Counted from the first letter of the stretch, positions 1-8,034 are shown. The stretch is DNA of 64,000 nt from Gloeobacter kilaueensis JS1 (GCF_000484535.1 NC_022600.1:1798001-1862000), one strand, 5' to 3'. Notes: a model not told the origin generated them from the sequence alone. Made by a program: numbers and translations.

Positions 1-1
1 T

Positions 2-94
2 CAAAGCGAGACAAAGACGTATCCCCTCGATGACCTGATTGCCTGCAATCAGAACGTGGATCAGGCTTTCCAGGCTGCAGGAGGTCACCTGTGA
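2..94 (+). CDS. C-terminal end of a small protein, possibly ubiquitin-like (5' partial)
   Basis: An open frame enters from the left edge and stops with TGA at 92-94, overlapping the start of the next gene. The 30 visible residues end in AAGGHL. In loci that pair a JAB peptidase with an E1-like enzyme, the gene just upstream often encodes a small ubiquitin-like protein (Prok_Ub, PRTRC protein C) or an E2-like protein. A Gly-Gly near the C-terminus would fit a ubiquitin-like substrate processed by the JAB enzyme. This is inference from position and a two-residue motif; the fold cannot be judged from this fragment. Confidence 0.45.
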   Translation, partial: QSETKTYPLDDLIACNQNVDQAFQAAGGHL

Positions 95-699
95 TGATTC
101 GCTACCTTCCCCTGGCTGGCCCTTTGCCCCCAGCTTTGCCCTACGGCTGGGATTATCTCTTTGCTCAGGACGGTGTGGGACTGCGCGCCCGCCGCACTGG
201 CCTGGAAGTCTGTATGCCGCTGAGCTGTGGGGCTATTCGCCTGCAGGGTCTTCGACCCCTTCGGCCTTACTTCTCTCTTGAATATCCCCGCGTCCCGGCC
301 ACCTGCCTGCAGGCCATCGTCGCCCACTCCCTGGCCGCCACTGATCACGATGGTCGCCCTCTCGAAGCGTTGTTCTACCTGAAATACAGTCTGGGAGCCT
401 GGCAGTTGCGCGCCCCGGCGACGAGCGCCACCAGTACCAGCGTTATCGCTGTCGATCGCCATGACAGCGACGCCGATGTCGAGTTGCATAGCCATCACGC
501 CATGACGCCCCGCTTCTCGCTGCGCGACGACGAGGAGGAACAGGGTTTTCGCATCTACGCCGTCATCGGCCACTTGTTTACGACCCCGGCTCTCCACGTC
601 CGGGTTGGCTGTTTTGGCCACTTCTGGTCCATCCCGGCGGCCAGCGTCTTCGAGATGCCTGTCGATATCATCGACTACCTGGAGATTCAGAATGGTTGA
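91..699 (+). CDS. JAMM/JAB-domain metallopeptidase (PRTRC protein A-like)
   Basis: A 202-residue protein with a complete JAMM zinc signature near residues 131-146: E131, then H133-S-H135, seven residues, S143, two residues and D146. JAB/MPN peptidases of this kind cleave ubiquitin-like proteins after Gly-Gly or remove them from targets. The N-terminal 110 residues have no motif I can name. The start is GTG at 91 (an ATG follows directly), overlapping the upstream stop by 4 nt, and the E1-like gene starts inside its 3' end, so the three genes are probably translationally coupled. The JAB plus E1 pairing is known from prokaryotic ubiquitin-like loci and PRTRC plasmid loci. The peptidase call is firm from the motif; the substrate is unknown. 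Confidence 0.8.
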   Translation: MMIRYLPLAGPLPPALPYGWDYLFAQDGVGLRARRTGLEVCMPLSCGAIRLQGLRPLRPYFSLEYPRVPATCLQAIVAHSLAATDHDGRPLEALFYLKYSLGAWQLRAPATSATSTSVIAVDRHDSDADVELHSHHAMTPRFSLRDDEEEQGFRIYAVIGHLFTTPALHVRVGCFGHFWSIPAASVFEMPVDIIDYLEIQNG

Positions 700-1579
700 T
701 CTCTCCTATGCCAGAGCCGTGCCTCTCCTCACCCTCAAGGCCCGCCAGACAACCATTGTCCAGGTAGGGGCGGGCGGCACCGGTGGCTGGCTGTATCCGC
801 ATCTGGTCCGCCTGTTGCGTGTCCTGCTCGATCGCGGTGAGAGTGTGCGGCTGTTGCTGTGCGATCCCGACATCGTCGAGGAGAGCAATCTGATCCGGCA
901 GAATTTCTGTGCTGCCGAACTCGGTATGAACAAGGCCGAGGCTCTTGCTTTTCGCTACCAGGCCGCCTGGGGTCTGGAATTGCCCGCGCTGAACGTTCCT
1001 TTTTCCCGGAAGATCCTGGGTGACAACTTCCAGTACGCCCACGACCACTTCTTTGTGATCGTCGGCTGTGTGGACAACGCCGCCGCTCGCCTGACGATCC
1101 ACCAGTTGCTACTCAATATCGCGACAAGGAGCAACGTATCGAATATTCTCTGGATAGATGCGGGCAACCACGTAGACACGGGCCAGGTGCTCGTGGGCAA
1201 CATCGCCGAACCGGACCTGCTCGCCCATAGCTTCGATACACCTGGCCATTCCCACTGCGCTCTGCTGCCCTCCCCGGCCCTGCAGCATCCGGAACTACTC
1301 GTCCCCCAGCTGGAGGAGAATCCTGACGCTGATCTCAGCTGCGAGGAGTTGCTCCGCCTGAAAACCCAGAGCCTCACTATCAATCTGGCAATGGCTTCTC
1401 TGGCAGCCGATTACCTGCTGCACCTGCTGGTCACCCGCAACCTCCGGCGCTTCGCCTCGTACCTCGATATCCCGAGTGGAGCCCGCCGCAACCGGTACAA
1501 CACCCCCGAGCACCTCGCTGCTGCTGTCGGCCTCTCGCCGGACAGCCTCTTTTCTGCTGCAGGTGCCGCTATCGAATAA
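692..1579 (+). CDS. E1/ThiF/MoeB-like ubiquitin-activating enzyme (PRTRC ThiF-like)
   Basis: A 295-residue protein with the E1 superfamily adenylation fold. The nucleotide loop is VGAGGTGG at residues 25-32, followed by DPDIVEESNLIRQNF (58-72), which holds the acidic, Asn and Arg-Gln residues that bind ATP and Mg, and by CVDNAAAR (126-133). C217 in LSCEEL is a candidate for the thioester cysteine. Such enzymes adenylate the C-terminus of a ubiquitin-like protein. I chose ATG at 692, which overlaps the end of the JAB gene by 8 nt; a longer reading from 605 would overlap JAB heavily. The short length fits the PRTRC ThiF-like family rather than ThiF of thiamine synthesis, and no thiamine or molybdopterin genes are nearby. 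Confidence 0.82.
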   Translation: MVDLSYARAVPLLTLKARQTTIVQVGAGGTGGWLYPHLVRLLRVLLDRGESVRLLLCDPDIVEESNLIRQNFCAAELGMNKAEALAFRYQAAWGLELPALNVPFSRKILGDNFQYAHDHFFVIVGCVDNAAARLTIHQLLLNIATRSNVSNILWIDAGNHVDTGQVLVGNIAEPDLLAHSFDTPGHSHCALLPSPALQHPELLVPQLEENPDADLSCEELLRLKTQSLTINLAMASLAADYLLHLLVTRNLRRFASYLDIPSGARRNRYNTPEHLAAAVGLSPDSLFSAAGAAIE

Positions 1580-1634
1580 CAGCAAATTCCTGCTCCCCGG
1601 TCCCTGCTGCCCCTGAACGAAAGATTGCATCCCT

Positions 1635-1668
1635 GGCCCGGCCTTCATCGGTCGGGCCTTTTGCTTTG
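1635..1668 (+). terminator. Hairpin with T-rich tail between the E1-like and methyltransferase-like genes
   Basis: GGCCCGGCC at 1635-1643 pairs with GGTCGGGCC at 1650-1658 across a 6-nt loop (9 bp, one G-U), and TTTTGCTTT follows. This has the form of an intrinsic terminator or attenuator, placed about 55 nt after the E1-like stop. It would separate the JAB-E1 unit from the downstream genes or reduce their transcription. Confidence 0.65.
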
Positions 1669-1679
1669 GAGATAGAACG

Positions 1680-2600
1680 ATGACGAACTGGAGACTCGCT
1701 GATGAGCCTGGCAGCCTCGAAAGTCTGCGCCGCGAGGTTGAGAAAGAACGCAGCAACCGCAAGATCCGGCCCGATTTTGTCTGCGCACCCCTGCAGCCCG
1801 GCTGGATGCGGCCCCTGCTCTTTGAGATGGACACGATACTCTGGGGCCGCTGGGAGTACTGGCTGCAGACTCAGGAGGCTGGCCATCTGCTGGAACGCCT
1901 GATTCCTCAGATCGCATTTCTCGATGACAGCCACAATTACGCTCGCCGGATGATAGAGCGCTGCCTCGATGCTATCGGTTGCGGCTGGTCAGGCTGGAGC
2001 AGCTGGTCGAATTTCAATACTCTGCTCGACTGGATTCTGTTCGGCTTGGGCCACGGTAATGCCCACACCCCGCCGCCACTGGACCAGCGCATTCAGGGGC
2101 AGCTCTACCAGACTTTCGAGCTGGGTGCCCTGCAACTGTGGCCCCACGATTACTGGGGAGCGCTACTTGCCGAGAACCGGCACGGTCGGCACAACGGTTT
2201 CTACCCAACTCCGCTTCCAGTCTGCGAGTTGATGGCGAAGATGCTCTTTGTCGAGTCCGGCGATCCTGCCACCGGGAGACCTACCATCTGGCCCGATTGC
2301 CGCGCCCGACTGGTCTATGAGCCCTGTGTCGGTACCGGTCGGATGCTCATGGTTGCCAGCAACTACAGCTTGCGCCTCTCAGGCTGCGACATTGACCCTA
2401 CGGTCCTGAAAGCCTGTCTGGTCAATCTCTGGCTCTACGCGCCCTGGGGCATTGCTCCTTTCAAGTTCCTCGAAGATGACGGACCCATTGATGCTTCTGC
2501 AGAGGCAGAGCAGGAGACTACCACAGTCCCAGAACACGCCTGCGCTTCTGACGCTGATGAACCCACACCCATTCTCAGCGGGGTGTCTCATGAAGTCTGA
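1680..2600 (+). CDS. SAM-dependent methyltransferase-like protein without a visible catalytic NPPY motif
   Basis: A 306-residue protein. Residues about 180-190 (GFYPTPLPVCELM) and YEPCVGTGRM followed by CDID around 219-244 match the target region and SAM-binding motifs I/II of N6-adenine DNA methylases. The (D/N)PP(Y/F) catalytic motif IV that should follow is not present. Instead the protein ends in an acidic, Glu/Thr-rich tail of about 40 residues. It may be a truncated enzyme or a methylase-fold protein recruited to another role. It lies between the JAB-E1 unit and the helicase, whose start overlaps its end by 11 nt. The Walker-like hit to methylases is clear; catalytic activity is doubtful. 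Confidence 0.6.
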   Translation: MTNWRLADEPGSLESLRREVEKERSNRKIRPDFVCAPLQPGWMRPLLFEMDTILWGRWEYWLQTQEAGHLLERLIPQIAFLDDSHNYARRMIERCLDAIGCGWSGWSSWSNFNTLLDWILFGLGHGNAHTPPPLDQRIQGQLYQTFELGALQLWPHDYWGALLAENRHGRHNGFYPTPLPVCELMAKMLFVESGDPATGRPTIWPDCRARLVYEPCVGTGRMLMVASNYSLRLSGCDIDPTVLKACLVNLWLYAPWGIAPFKFLEDDGPIDASAEAEQETTTVPEHACASDADEPTPILSGVSHEV

Positions 2601-4104
2601 GCCCGATCTTGCTCGCCAACCTGACCCTGACACTTTGACCGATGAGCAGGAGTCGCTCAAAGAATTTTTTCTCACAAGCAACGAGAGCTTCCGCGTCGAA
2701 GCGCCGCCCGGTTCGGGCAAGACCCATCTTCTGAAGCACCTGCTCCTCGATGCGCCCCATCCCCAGCTGGTCTGCATGTTCAGCCACACGGCCCAGCAAA
2801 CTCTGGCCAGACGCCTGATGGTCTCACCGGAACCAACTCCCCATCGCGTGACGACCTTTCATTCGATGGCCATGAAATTGACCGAAGTGTGCTGGGAAGT
2901 GCTGGGTTTTCCCTCCAAACCACACCACATTCACCTCAACGAACCGCCGGTCACTGCTGAAGACGAGTTTCAGCCCCAGCGCATCGCTGCCCGGCGGGCG
3001 CGAGCAACCTTCACTTACAACGATTCGCTGTACTACCTGCTCCAGGTGCTGCGCCGCAAGCTGTTCCGTTTGCGCTATCCGGCCCTGCTGGTGGACGAAT
3101 ACCAGGACACCAACGCGGTGCAGTGGGCGATCATCGAGGCTCTGATGGCCCAGGGGCCGCAACGGCTGGTGCTGCTGGGCGACCAGCACCAGTGCATCTA
3201 TCAGTTTCTGAGCGCTCAGGCGGATCATCCGCTAGCCGAAGGATTGACCGTCAAGCGCCTCACCTACTCGTACCGCTGCCTGAGCCGGGTGTGCGAACTG
3301 GCCAGTTACCTCGTGGGCGAACCCTTTCGGGGCAATCCCGGCGGCACTGTCCAGTTGCACCACTTCCAGCGGGTGGGAGAATTCTGTGAACGGGCTACTC
3401 GCCTGCTACGTACCCGCGAGGCCCGCTCCGCCGCCATCCTCTGCCGGACCAACCGGATGGTCGATGATGTGCGCGCCTACCTGGCAGCCAACCGTATCCC
3501 CGTCGCCGGTAAGACGCCTCCGCTAGCCGTCTCCTTCTGGTCCCATCCTGCAGTGACCTGGGCCATCGACTTTCTGGAAAATCCGCTGCTGCGCTGGCCC
3601 ACGGCTCTGCCCTATCTCTCGCTGAGCCAGGGGTTCAGGACGCTAGAAGCGATGGAACGCCCGCCCGCTACGCTTCCTTCTGAAGAGGCTGCTCGTGCAA
3701 TCCAGTTTGCCCGTGCCGTGCAATCGATGCACGACGCTCCAACTGTGCGCGACAGCCTCGAACTGGTGGACTTTCTGCTCACCTTTCCGGCGGACTGGGT
3801 CGATTTCATCCACACCCTCAAAACCCAGACAGGTCAGATTCGCTCCCATGCAGACCTGCTCAGGCTGCGCGATACCAAGATCGAGCCCTACAAAAGCCCC
3901 GGCGTCGAAGTGCTCACCATTCATGCTTCCAAGGGCCGCGAGTGGCAGCACGTCATCGTCGATGCGGGCCTCCCCGCCAATGCCGTCTGGGCACAGCAAA
4001 AGTTCACCGCCTACGTGGGCGTCACCCGCGCCGAAGCGTTCGTGGACGTACTGTGTCCCTACTTCGGCAATAGCTGGGACATCGATCACTTCGCCTTTGA
4101 CTGA
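2590..4104 (+). CDS. UvrD/Rep-type superfamily 1 DNA helicase
   Basis: A 504-residue SF1A helicase. Motif I APPGSGKTHLLKHL lies near residue 39, motif II LLVDEYQDTN near 164, motif III VLLGDQHQCIYQF near 194, motif IV-like TYSYR near 222, motif V VEVLTIHASKGREW near 440 and motif VI YVGVTRAEA near 475. It is shorter than UvrD (about 700 residues) because the 1B/2B insertions are reduced, as in element-borne helicases. The start is ATG at 2590, inside the end of the methylase-like gene; a longer reading from 2452 would overlap that gene by 150 nt. It probably unwinds element DNA during replication or transfer, next to a primase; this role is inferred from context. Confidence 0.88.
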   Translation: MKSEPDLARQPDPDTLTDEQESLKEFFLTSNESFRVEAPPGSGKTHLLKHLLLDAPHPQLVCMFSHTAQQTLARRLMVSPEPTPHRVTTFHSMAMKLTEVCWEVLGFPSKPHHIHLNEPPVTAEDEFQPQRIAARRARATFTYNDSLYYLLQVLRRKLFRLRYPALLVDEYQDTNAVQWAIIEALMAQGPQRLVLLGDQHQCIYQFLSAQADHPLAEGLTVKRLTYSYRCLSRVCELASYLVGEPFRGNPGGTVQLHHFQRVGEFCERATRLLRTREARSAAILCRTNRMVDDVRAYLAANRIPVAGKTPPLAVSFWSHPAVTWAIDFLENPLLRWPTALPYLSLSQGFRTLEAMERPPATLPSEEAARAIQFARAVQSMHDAPTVRDSLELVDFLLTFPADWVDFIHTLKTQTGQIRSHADLLRLRDTKIEPYKSPGVEVLTIHASKGREWQHVIVDAGLPANAVWAQQKFTAYVGVTRAEAFVDVLCPYFGNSWDIDHFAFD

Positions 4105-4125
4105 TCTGCGGCAAGCAATCAAGTA

Positions 4126-4162
4126 TTGCAAGCCATGCATAAAACATTATGCTATAGGAGGT
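4126..4162 (+). promoter_or_regulatory. Putative sigma70-like promoter and strong ribosome binding site before the BtuR-like gene
   Basis: TTGCAA at 4126-4131 and TATGCT at 4148-4153 are 16 nt apart and lie in a 65-nt AT-rich gap. AGGAGGT at 4156-4162 sits 7 nt before the ATG at 4170. The gap breaks the overlapping-gene pattern upstream and suggests that a second transcript starts here. This is pattern matching only. Confidence 0.4.
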
Positions 4163-4169
4163 ATTCGAG

Positions 4170-5255
4170 ATGGAGCTTATGGAAGCCCTCGGAATCACCC
4201 GTGCATCCCGCACACGCAATCTCGAAATTGGCCGTACCCACTTCTATGGCGGCAGCGGCCCGAGTCGGATCCTGGCTGCCATGGGCGTCGCGTTGCGCTC
4301 GATCGGATTGGGTCTGTGCGGCAGCCACTCCCGCGTCCTGCTGGTTCGGCCCGAAGCGGCAACTGGCGAAGGAGCCTGTGCCCTGCATGCCATCCACACC
4401 GCGTACCCCCATCTGGTAGACCTCTATCAGGGACCGCATCCTGATTGGGTCGGGGCGGGTCTCATCGCCAGCAACCTCTATCAGCTGATCTTGCTCGATG
4501 GTGTCGAAGTGGACGACGCCCTGGCCGCTGCGATCGTCGGAGCACCCCACCCGGTAGAGGTGATCCTCACAGGCGAGCAGTTACCGCCTGCCCTGGCAGG
4601 TTCGATCGACCTGCACTCCGAGCACCAGTGTCACTGCCAGACCGGCATTGCCAACACTGCCCTCATCCACGGCGACGGCAAGGGCAAGAGCACCTCCGCC
4701 CTCGGCCTGCTGCTGACCGCCGTGAGCCGCATCTTGAGCGGTGAAGATACCCGGCCTGTCTCGCTGATTCAGCTACTGAAAGGAGGAGCGGGCTACAGCC
4801 GGGTCGGCCCCTATACAGAAGACCCCGCCATCGCCGCTTTGCAGAGGATGACGGGCCTCGTCGATCACCACCACTTCGGTGATGACCGGGTGATCTTCAA
4901 GCGTGTCCCCCCCGATCACCCCAATGTCCGGCGACCCGCCGACTACACAGAAGCCCAGGCCGGTTGGTCCCTGGCCCAGAAGCATCTGCTGAGTGGTCGT
5001 TATCAGGCGGTTCTGGTCGATGAACTCAACGTTGCCCTCGACCTTGAATTGCTGGGGGACGAAGGCGAAGGTCAACGCCTGGTGCGATCAGCCATGCTGC
5101 TCAAGCAACCCGATGTCGCCTTCATCGCCACTGGCCGCTGCTGGCTGGAGAACCCTCATTCCGAGCAACTGCTCGGTTCCTACCAGCAGCACATCGAGAT
5201 TCGCAACTCCCACCACTATGGCTGCGCATCGTTGCGGGCCGGTATCGACTGGTAA
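4170..5255 (+). CDS. Tandem BtuR/CobO-like (cobalamin adenosyltransferase family) P-loop protein
   Basis: A 361-residue protein whose C-terminal half (about 163-361) has the layout of cob(I)yrinic acid a,c-diamide adenosyltransferase: P-loop GDGKGKST at 168-175, IQLLKGG near 200, a Trp-Ser-Leu-Ala helix, YQAVLVDELNVALD near 280, a TGR strand and the terminal GIDW also seen in BtuR. The N-terminal half looks like a degraded repeat: YGGSGPSRILAAMG (26-39) replaces the P-loop and YQLILLDGVEVDD (104-116) replaces the Walker B strand. No corrinoid genes are nearby. Its neighbours are helicase and primase, so it may be an ATPase recruited by the element rather than a vitamin enzyme. Family membership is well supported; function is unknown. 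Confidence 0.72.
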   Translation: MELMEALGITRASRTRNLEIGRTHFYGGSGPSRILAAMGVALRSIGLGLCGSHSRVLLVRPEAATGEGACALHAIHTAYPHLVDLYQGPHPDWVGAGLIASNLYQLILLDGVEVDDALAAAIVGAPHPVEVILTGEQLPPALAGSIDLHSEHQCHCQTGIANTALIHGDGKGKSTSALGLLLTAVSRILSGEDTRPVSLIQLLKGGAGYSRVGPYTEDPAIAALQRMTGLVDHHHFGDDRVIFKRVPPDHPNVRRPADYTEAQAGWSLAQKHLLSGRYQAVLVDELNVALDLELLGDEGEGQRLVRSAMLLKQPDVAFIATGRCWLENPHSEQLLGSYQQHIEIRNSHHYGCASLRAGIDW

Positions 5256-5292
5256 GCCCCGGACCTTCCTTACGCTATCGGAGGATCACTTC

Positions 5293-6726
5293 ATGGTCCG
5301 CGACGACGAACTGGATTGGTGCATCGAGGCCGCCCGTCAGGTCCCTGTTCTCGAAGTGGCTGCCCGCCTCGGCATCGACATCATCCGTTCTCACCCCCGG
5401 TATACCCAATGTTACTGCCCCTTCCACGGTGGAGATTCAGGCGTAATTCTGCACGATGGCCGCCGCAATCTGTTCAAGTGCCATGCCGGGTGTGTTCCGA
5501 GGAGCCGTGGCGGTCACCAGAAGCAAGCCTTCGATGCCATCGACCTGGTGCAGCAGCTACAGAACCTCTCCTTCCGTGAGGCTCTCGACTACATCCTAGG
5601 TACGTTCCCGGCTCAGGGTGCCCCAACTTCTGCCATCCACAACCGACCAAACCGACCGCCACCTCCGCCATCAGCTCCAGAAGAACCCATTCCTATCGAG
5701 CGGATCGACGAACTGCACAATCGGTTGATGTTGAGCGTTGAAGGAGAGCAGGCTCTGGCATATCTGGCGGCCCGAGGCATCGAACGCCGCACGGCCCTGC
5801 GCTGGCGGCTGGGCCTCAGTCCTCGCTGGGAAGGTTCTCTGGGCGGGCTGTGCCAGGAAGTGCCTGGACTTGTGACGATCCTGGCGGCATTCAAGCGCAA
5901 GGGCATCGACCTCCTCCATCAGCACCGGATTCTGGAGCACCTCTGCCTGGGGAAACTCGAAGAACGTCAGGTCTGCTGGTTTGGTAAGCATCTCGATGTC
6001 CAGATGCTCATTGAGCGGTATGGCCATGCCCACCACTTTCGCTCCTGGCGCATCTCCATTCCTGTCTGGGAGGATGGCCCTCCCCAGGACGGAGCCGCTC
6101 GCTGCTGGGGTTTGCGCTTCCGTCAGGTACCTGGCCTCACCCCCGATCTTCCCGTTCATCCAGGCTGCACACTCATTCACCAGCAGACTGGCATCAAGTA
6201 CCAGCTCCTGGAGGTTCTTGCCGACGGTCGCTTCCGCCTACGGCTCAAACGCGACAGCGCTGCCGAAGCCTTCACCGCCGATCCTTCCACTTATAGACAG
6301 GAGGCGACCAAGTGCTGGGGCCGGGGCACCGTTCGTACCCTGGCTGCCAACCACCGCCACTCGAAGCGCTTTGCCATCGCCGTCGAGGGTGAAATCGACC
6401 TGCTCAGTCTGGATCAGGCTCTGCTGGGTACGCCGCTCCACGGCAACTGCTGGCTCATCTCCTCCACCAATGGTGCTGGGAACTTCCCGGCGGAGTGGAG
6501 CGAGCCGGATTTCTGGAAACCCTTCTCCAGAATCTTCTTCGCCTACGATCGCGACCGGGCAGGTGAGACAGCCCTGCGCAAGATGCGCGCCGAAGGTGTT
6601 GCCCTCGACAGCCGCCCCGTCCCTCACGGCAAGGATTTCAACGACTGGCTCCTGCATCACAGTGGCCACATCCCTCACGATGAACTTCGGATCTGGCTGA
6701 GCGACTACACCTGGTATGCGCCCTAA
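5293..6726 (+). CDS. DnaG-like primase with CHC2 zinc finger and Toprim domain
   Basis: A 477-residue protein. The N-terminus carries a CHC2-type zinc ribbon (CPFH near residue 38, KCHAGC near 62). A Pro-rich linker follows around residues 110-130. The C-terminal half has a Toprim domain with IAVEGEIDLLSL (conserved Glu) near 362 and FAYDRDRAGETALRKM (DxD) near 417. This is the arrangement of phage and plasmid primases that make RNA primers on single-stranded DNA. I chose ATG at 5293, about 40 nt after the BtuR-like gene and just before the conserved N-terminus; a frame open from 4993 overlaps that gene. It supports an autonomous or conjugative replication role for this arm. Confidence 0.87.
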   Translation: MVRDDELDWCIEAARQVPVLEVAARLGIDIIRSHPRYTQCYCPFHGGDSGVILHDGRRNLFKCHAGCVPRSRGGHQKQAFDAIDLVQQLQNLSFREALDYILGTFPAQGAPTSAIHNRPNRPPPPPSAPEEPIPIERIDELHNRLMLSVEGEQALAYLAARGIERRTALRWRLGLSPRWEGSLGGLCQEVPGLVTILAAFKRKGIDLLHQHRILEHLCLGKLEERQVCWFGKHLDVQMLIERYGHAHHFRSWRISIPVWEDGPPQDGAARCWGLRFRQVPGLTPDLPVHPGCTLIHQQTGIKYQLLEVLADGRFRLRLKRDSAAEAFTADPSTYRQEATKCWGRGTVRTLAANHRHSKRFAIAVEGEIDLLSLDQALLGTPLHGNCWLISSTNGAGNFPAEWSEPDFWKPFSRIFFAYDRDRAGETALRKMRAEGVALDSRPVPHGKDFNDWLLHHSGHIPHDELRIWLSDYTWYAP

Positions 6727-6739
6727 CCCTATCTCCATC

Positions 6740-6779
6740 ACAGACGGCAACTCGAATCCTGTTCCGAGTTGCCGTCTGT
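6740..6779. other. 15-bp perfect inverted repeat between convergent genes
   Basis: ACAGACGGCAACTCG (6740-6754) pairs perfectly with CGAGTTGCCGTCTGT (6765-6779) over a 10-nt loop. A run of seven A follows on the + strand, so it lacks the T-tail of an intrinsic terminator for the primase transcript. It lies between the 3' ends of the primase and the helical-protein gene. A degraded version is found at about 28152-28190 before the second copy of that gene, so it belongs to the duplicated block. Confidence 0.7.
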
Positions 6780-6791
6780 AAAAAAATTTGC

Positions 6792-7313
6792 CTATTTGGG
6801 CTCTTCTGCTTTTTGCTCGTCTGCCTCGATCGCCGCAATCTCGTTGAGCACCTTGCGCAGCTCCTCAAGCAGCAGATTCTTGCGCTCCCGCAACCGCTGC
6901 AACTGCCTACTGCGATCGTCGTGCCTGGCCAGCTCCAACCACCGCTCCTTCTCACTGAGCTGGTCGATCCGCTTGAGAATGTCATCGAGGGCTGCCTCAT
7001 CCTTAACCTTCTCCAGGCTCAAGCAGACTGTCCTGGGCAGATGCTTGATCTTTTCGATAAAAGGATACTTGGCCAGCTTCATCAGGTTGTAGGCTGTGCG
7101 CCCCCGCATCGGATAGCCAGACTCGTTGACGTAGTCAAGCCAGCTCGAGTAGCCGAGAATCTTGTATTTTTCTTCTTCGCTGATCTGCAGGAATAGTCGC
7201 CCGAGAGCCAGCCAGTTCGACTCGATGTCCTGCGACAGCTCAAGCGACTGCTCATGAAGCTTTTTTGCTGCTATGACCTTATCAGATGAGGAAACATTCT
7301 TATCCTTAGTCAC
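6792..7313 (-). CDS. Helical coiled-coil protein of unknown function, copy 1
   Basis: A 173-residue protein. GTG at 7313 is preferred to an ATG at 7412 because the copy at 28200-28721 starts at the matching GTG and has the same length. The middle segment (GYSSWLDYVNESGYPMRGRTAYNLMKLAKYP, read in parts near residues 59-90) resembles DNA-binding or phage-associated helical domains. The last 60 residues are a charged Arg/Glu/Leu coiled coil (RLRERKNLLLEELRKVL). I cannot name the family. It is convergent with the primase and lies downstream of the RHS and immunity genes on the same strand. A regulatory or partition-accessory role is possible but unsupported. Confidence 0.7.
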   Translation of the reverse strand: MTKDKNVSSSDKVIAAKKLHEQSLELSQDIESNWLALGRLFLQISEEEKYKILGYSSWLDYVNESGYPMRGRTAYNLMKLAKYPFIEKIKHLPRTVCLSLEKVKDEAALDDILKRIDQLSEKERWLELARHDDRSRQLQRLRERKNLLLEELRKVLNEIAAIEADEQKAEEPK

Positions 7314-7488
7314 TCTTCCCTCATGGCCTCTCGCAAGCATGCATGGCCTGCAAGCTTGATCATATCCGAAATATGGTGATTCCCGCCGGTCTATTATTCG
7401 GGGCACCTCCAAGGCAAGCTGTCTAGTTCTGAGAGCTACCTCATATTTGAGCGCTTTCGCTATTCGCCAAGCCCAAATTAAAATGATA

Positions 7489-8034
7489 TTAGTATGATGC
7501 TTCCGAGCGTTCTACATAGAAACAATTATCACCTGATAATTTATTAAGCACGTCTGCTACCAACTTTATCCCATTCTGATCACTCGAGCGTAGAACTTGA
7601 AATTTTTCTCTTTTTCTTGTTAGCATAACCCAACTACCATCCGGTATATAGGGAGAGATAGAAAAAATGTTATCAAAAAATAATTTAGGAAGAAAAGAGA
7701 AATGATTTAGAAGTTCTACCGTGCTCCATCCCGAGACATCATCAAGAGCAGGTACAAGATTTGCATGAGGAAACCCTGCTGGTGATGGATAAACAAGGAT
7801 ACCGAACCTTATAAAGTTTGTATAGCCATACCATGTCTTAAGAACGCCAAGCCCGTTACCATTCTCATCAAAAGGCTGTACGGGAATAAATCTGCTTAGG
7901 TCGGACGCGCCGATAGCTGAGAAAAACGCCCTTTCTGTATCAACAAATAAAGGTTGCTGAGAGAAGAAAGAGTCATGCTGCTCATTGGATATCCAATGGA
8001 CAAAATCTGCTTGCAAGGAAATCTCGTGAGCCAC
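7489..8034 (-). CDS. Presumed immunity protein for the adjacent RHS toxin
   Basis: A 181-residue soluble protein rich in aromatic residues, starting at GTG 8034 only 8 nt after the RHS stop codon. Its DNA is clearly AT-richer than the flanking genes. A small AT-rich gene directly after a polymorphic toxin is the usual position of its cognate immunity protein. No named family is recognised; an SMI1/SUKH-like or other immunity fold cannot be judged by eye. The assignment rests on position alone. Confidence 0.6.
   Translation of the reverse strand: MAHEISLQADFVHWISNEQHDSFFSQQPLFVDTERAFFSAIGASDLSRFIPVQPFDENGNGLGVLKTWYGYTNFIRFGILVYPSPAGFPHANLVPALDDVSGWSTVELLNHFSFLPKLFFDNIFSISPYIPDGSWVMLTRKREKFQVLRSSDQNGIKLVADVLNKLSGDNCFYVERSEASY

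Larger units (their letters stand above)
6734..7400. repeat. Long duplicated block, copy 1 (second copy near 28143-28800)
   Basis: From the hairpin at 6740 through the helical-protein gene and on to about 7395, the DNA closely resembles 28143-28800 in the same orientation, including the run TAAAAAAATTTGCCTATTT after the hairpin and the sequence around the GTG start. The coding parts are almost identical at protein level. The ends were judged by eye. The block starts right after the primase, where the RHS cargo begins. Confidence 0.8.

Noticed and set aside
6780-6786. A-run after the 6740 hairpin as an intrinsic terminator
   Set aside because: For the + strand it is A not T, and for the - strand the T-run precedes the hairpin; not a standard terminator.
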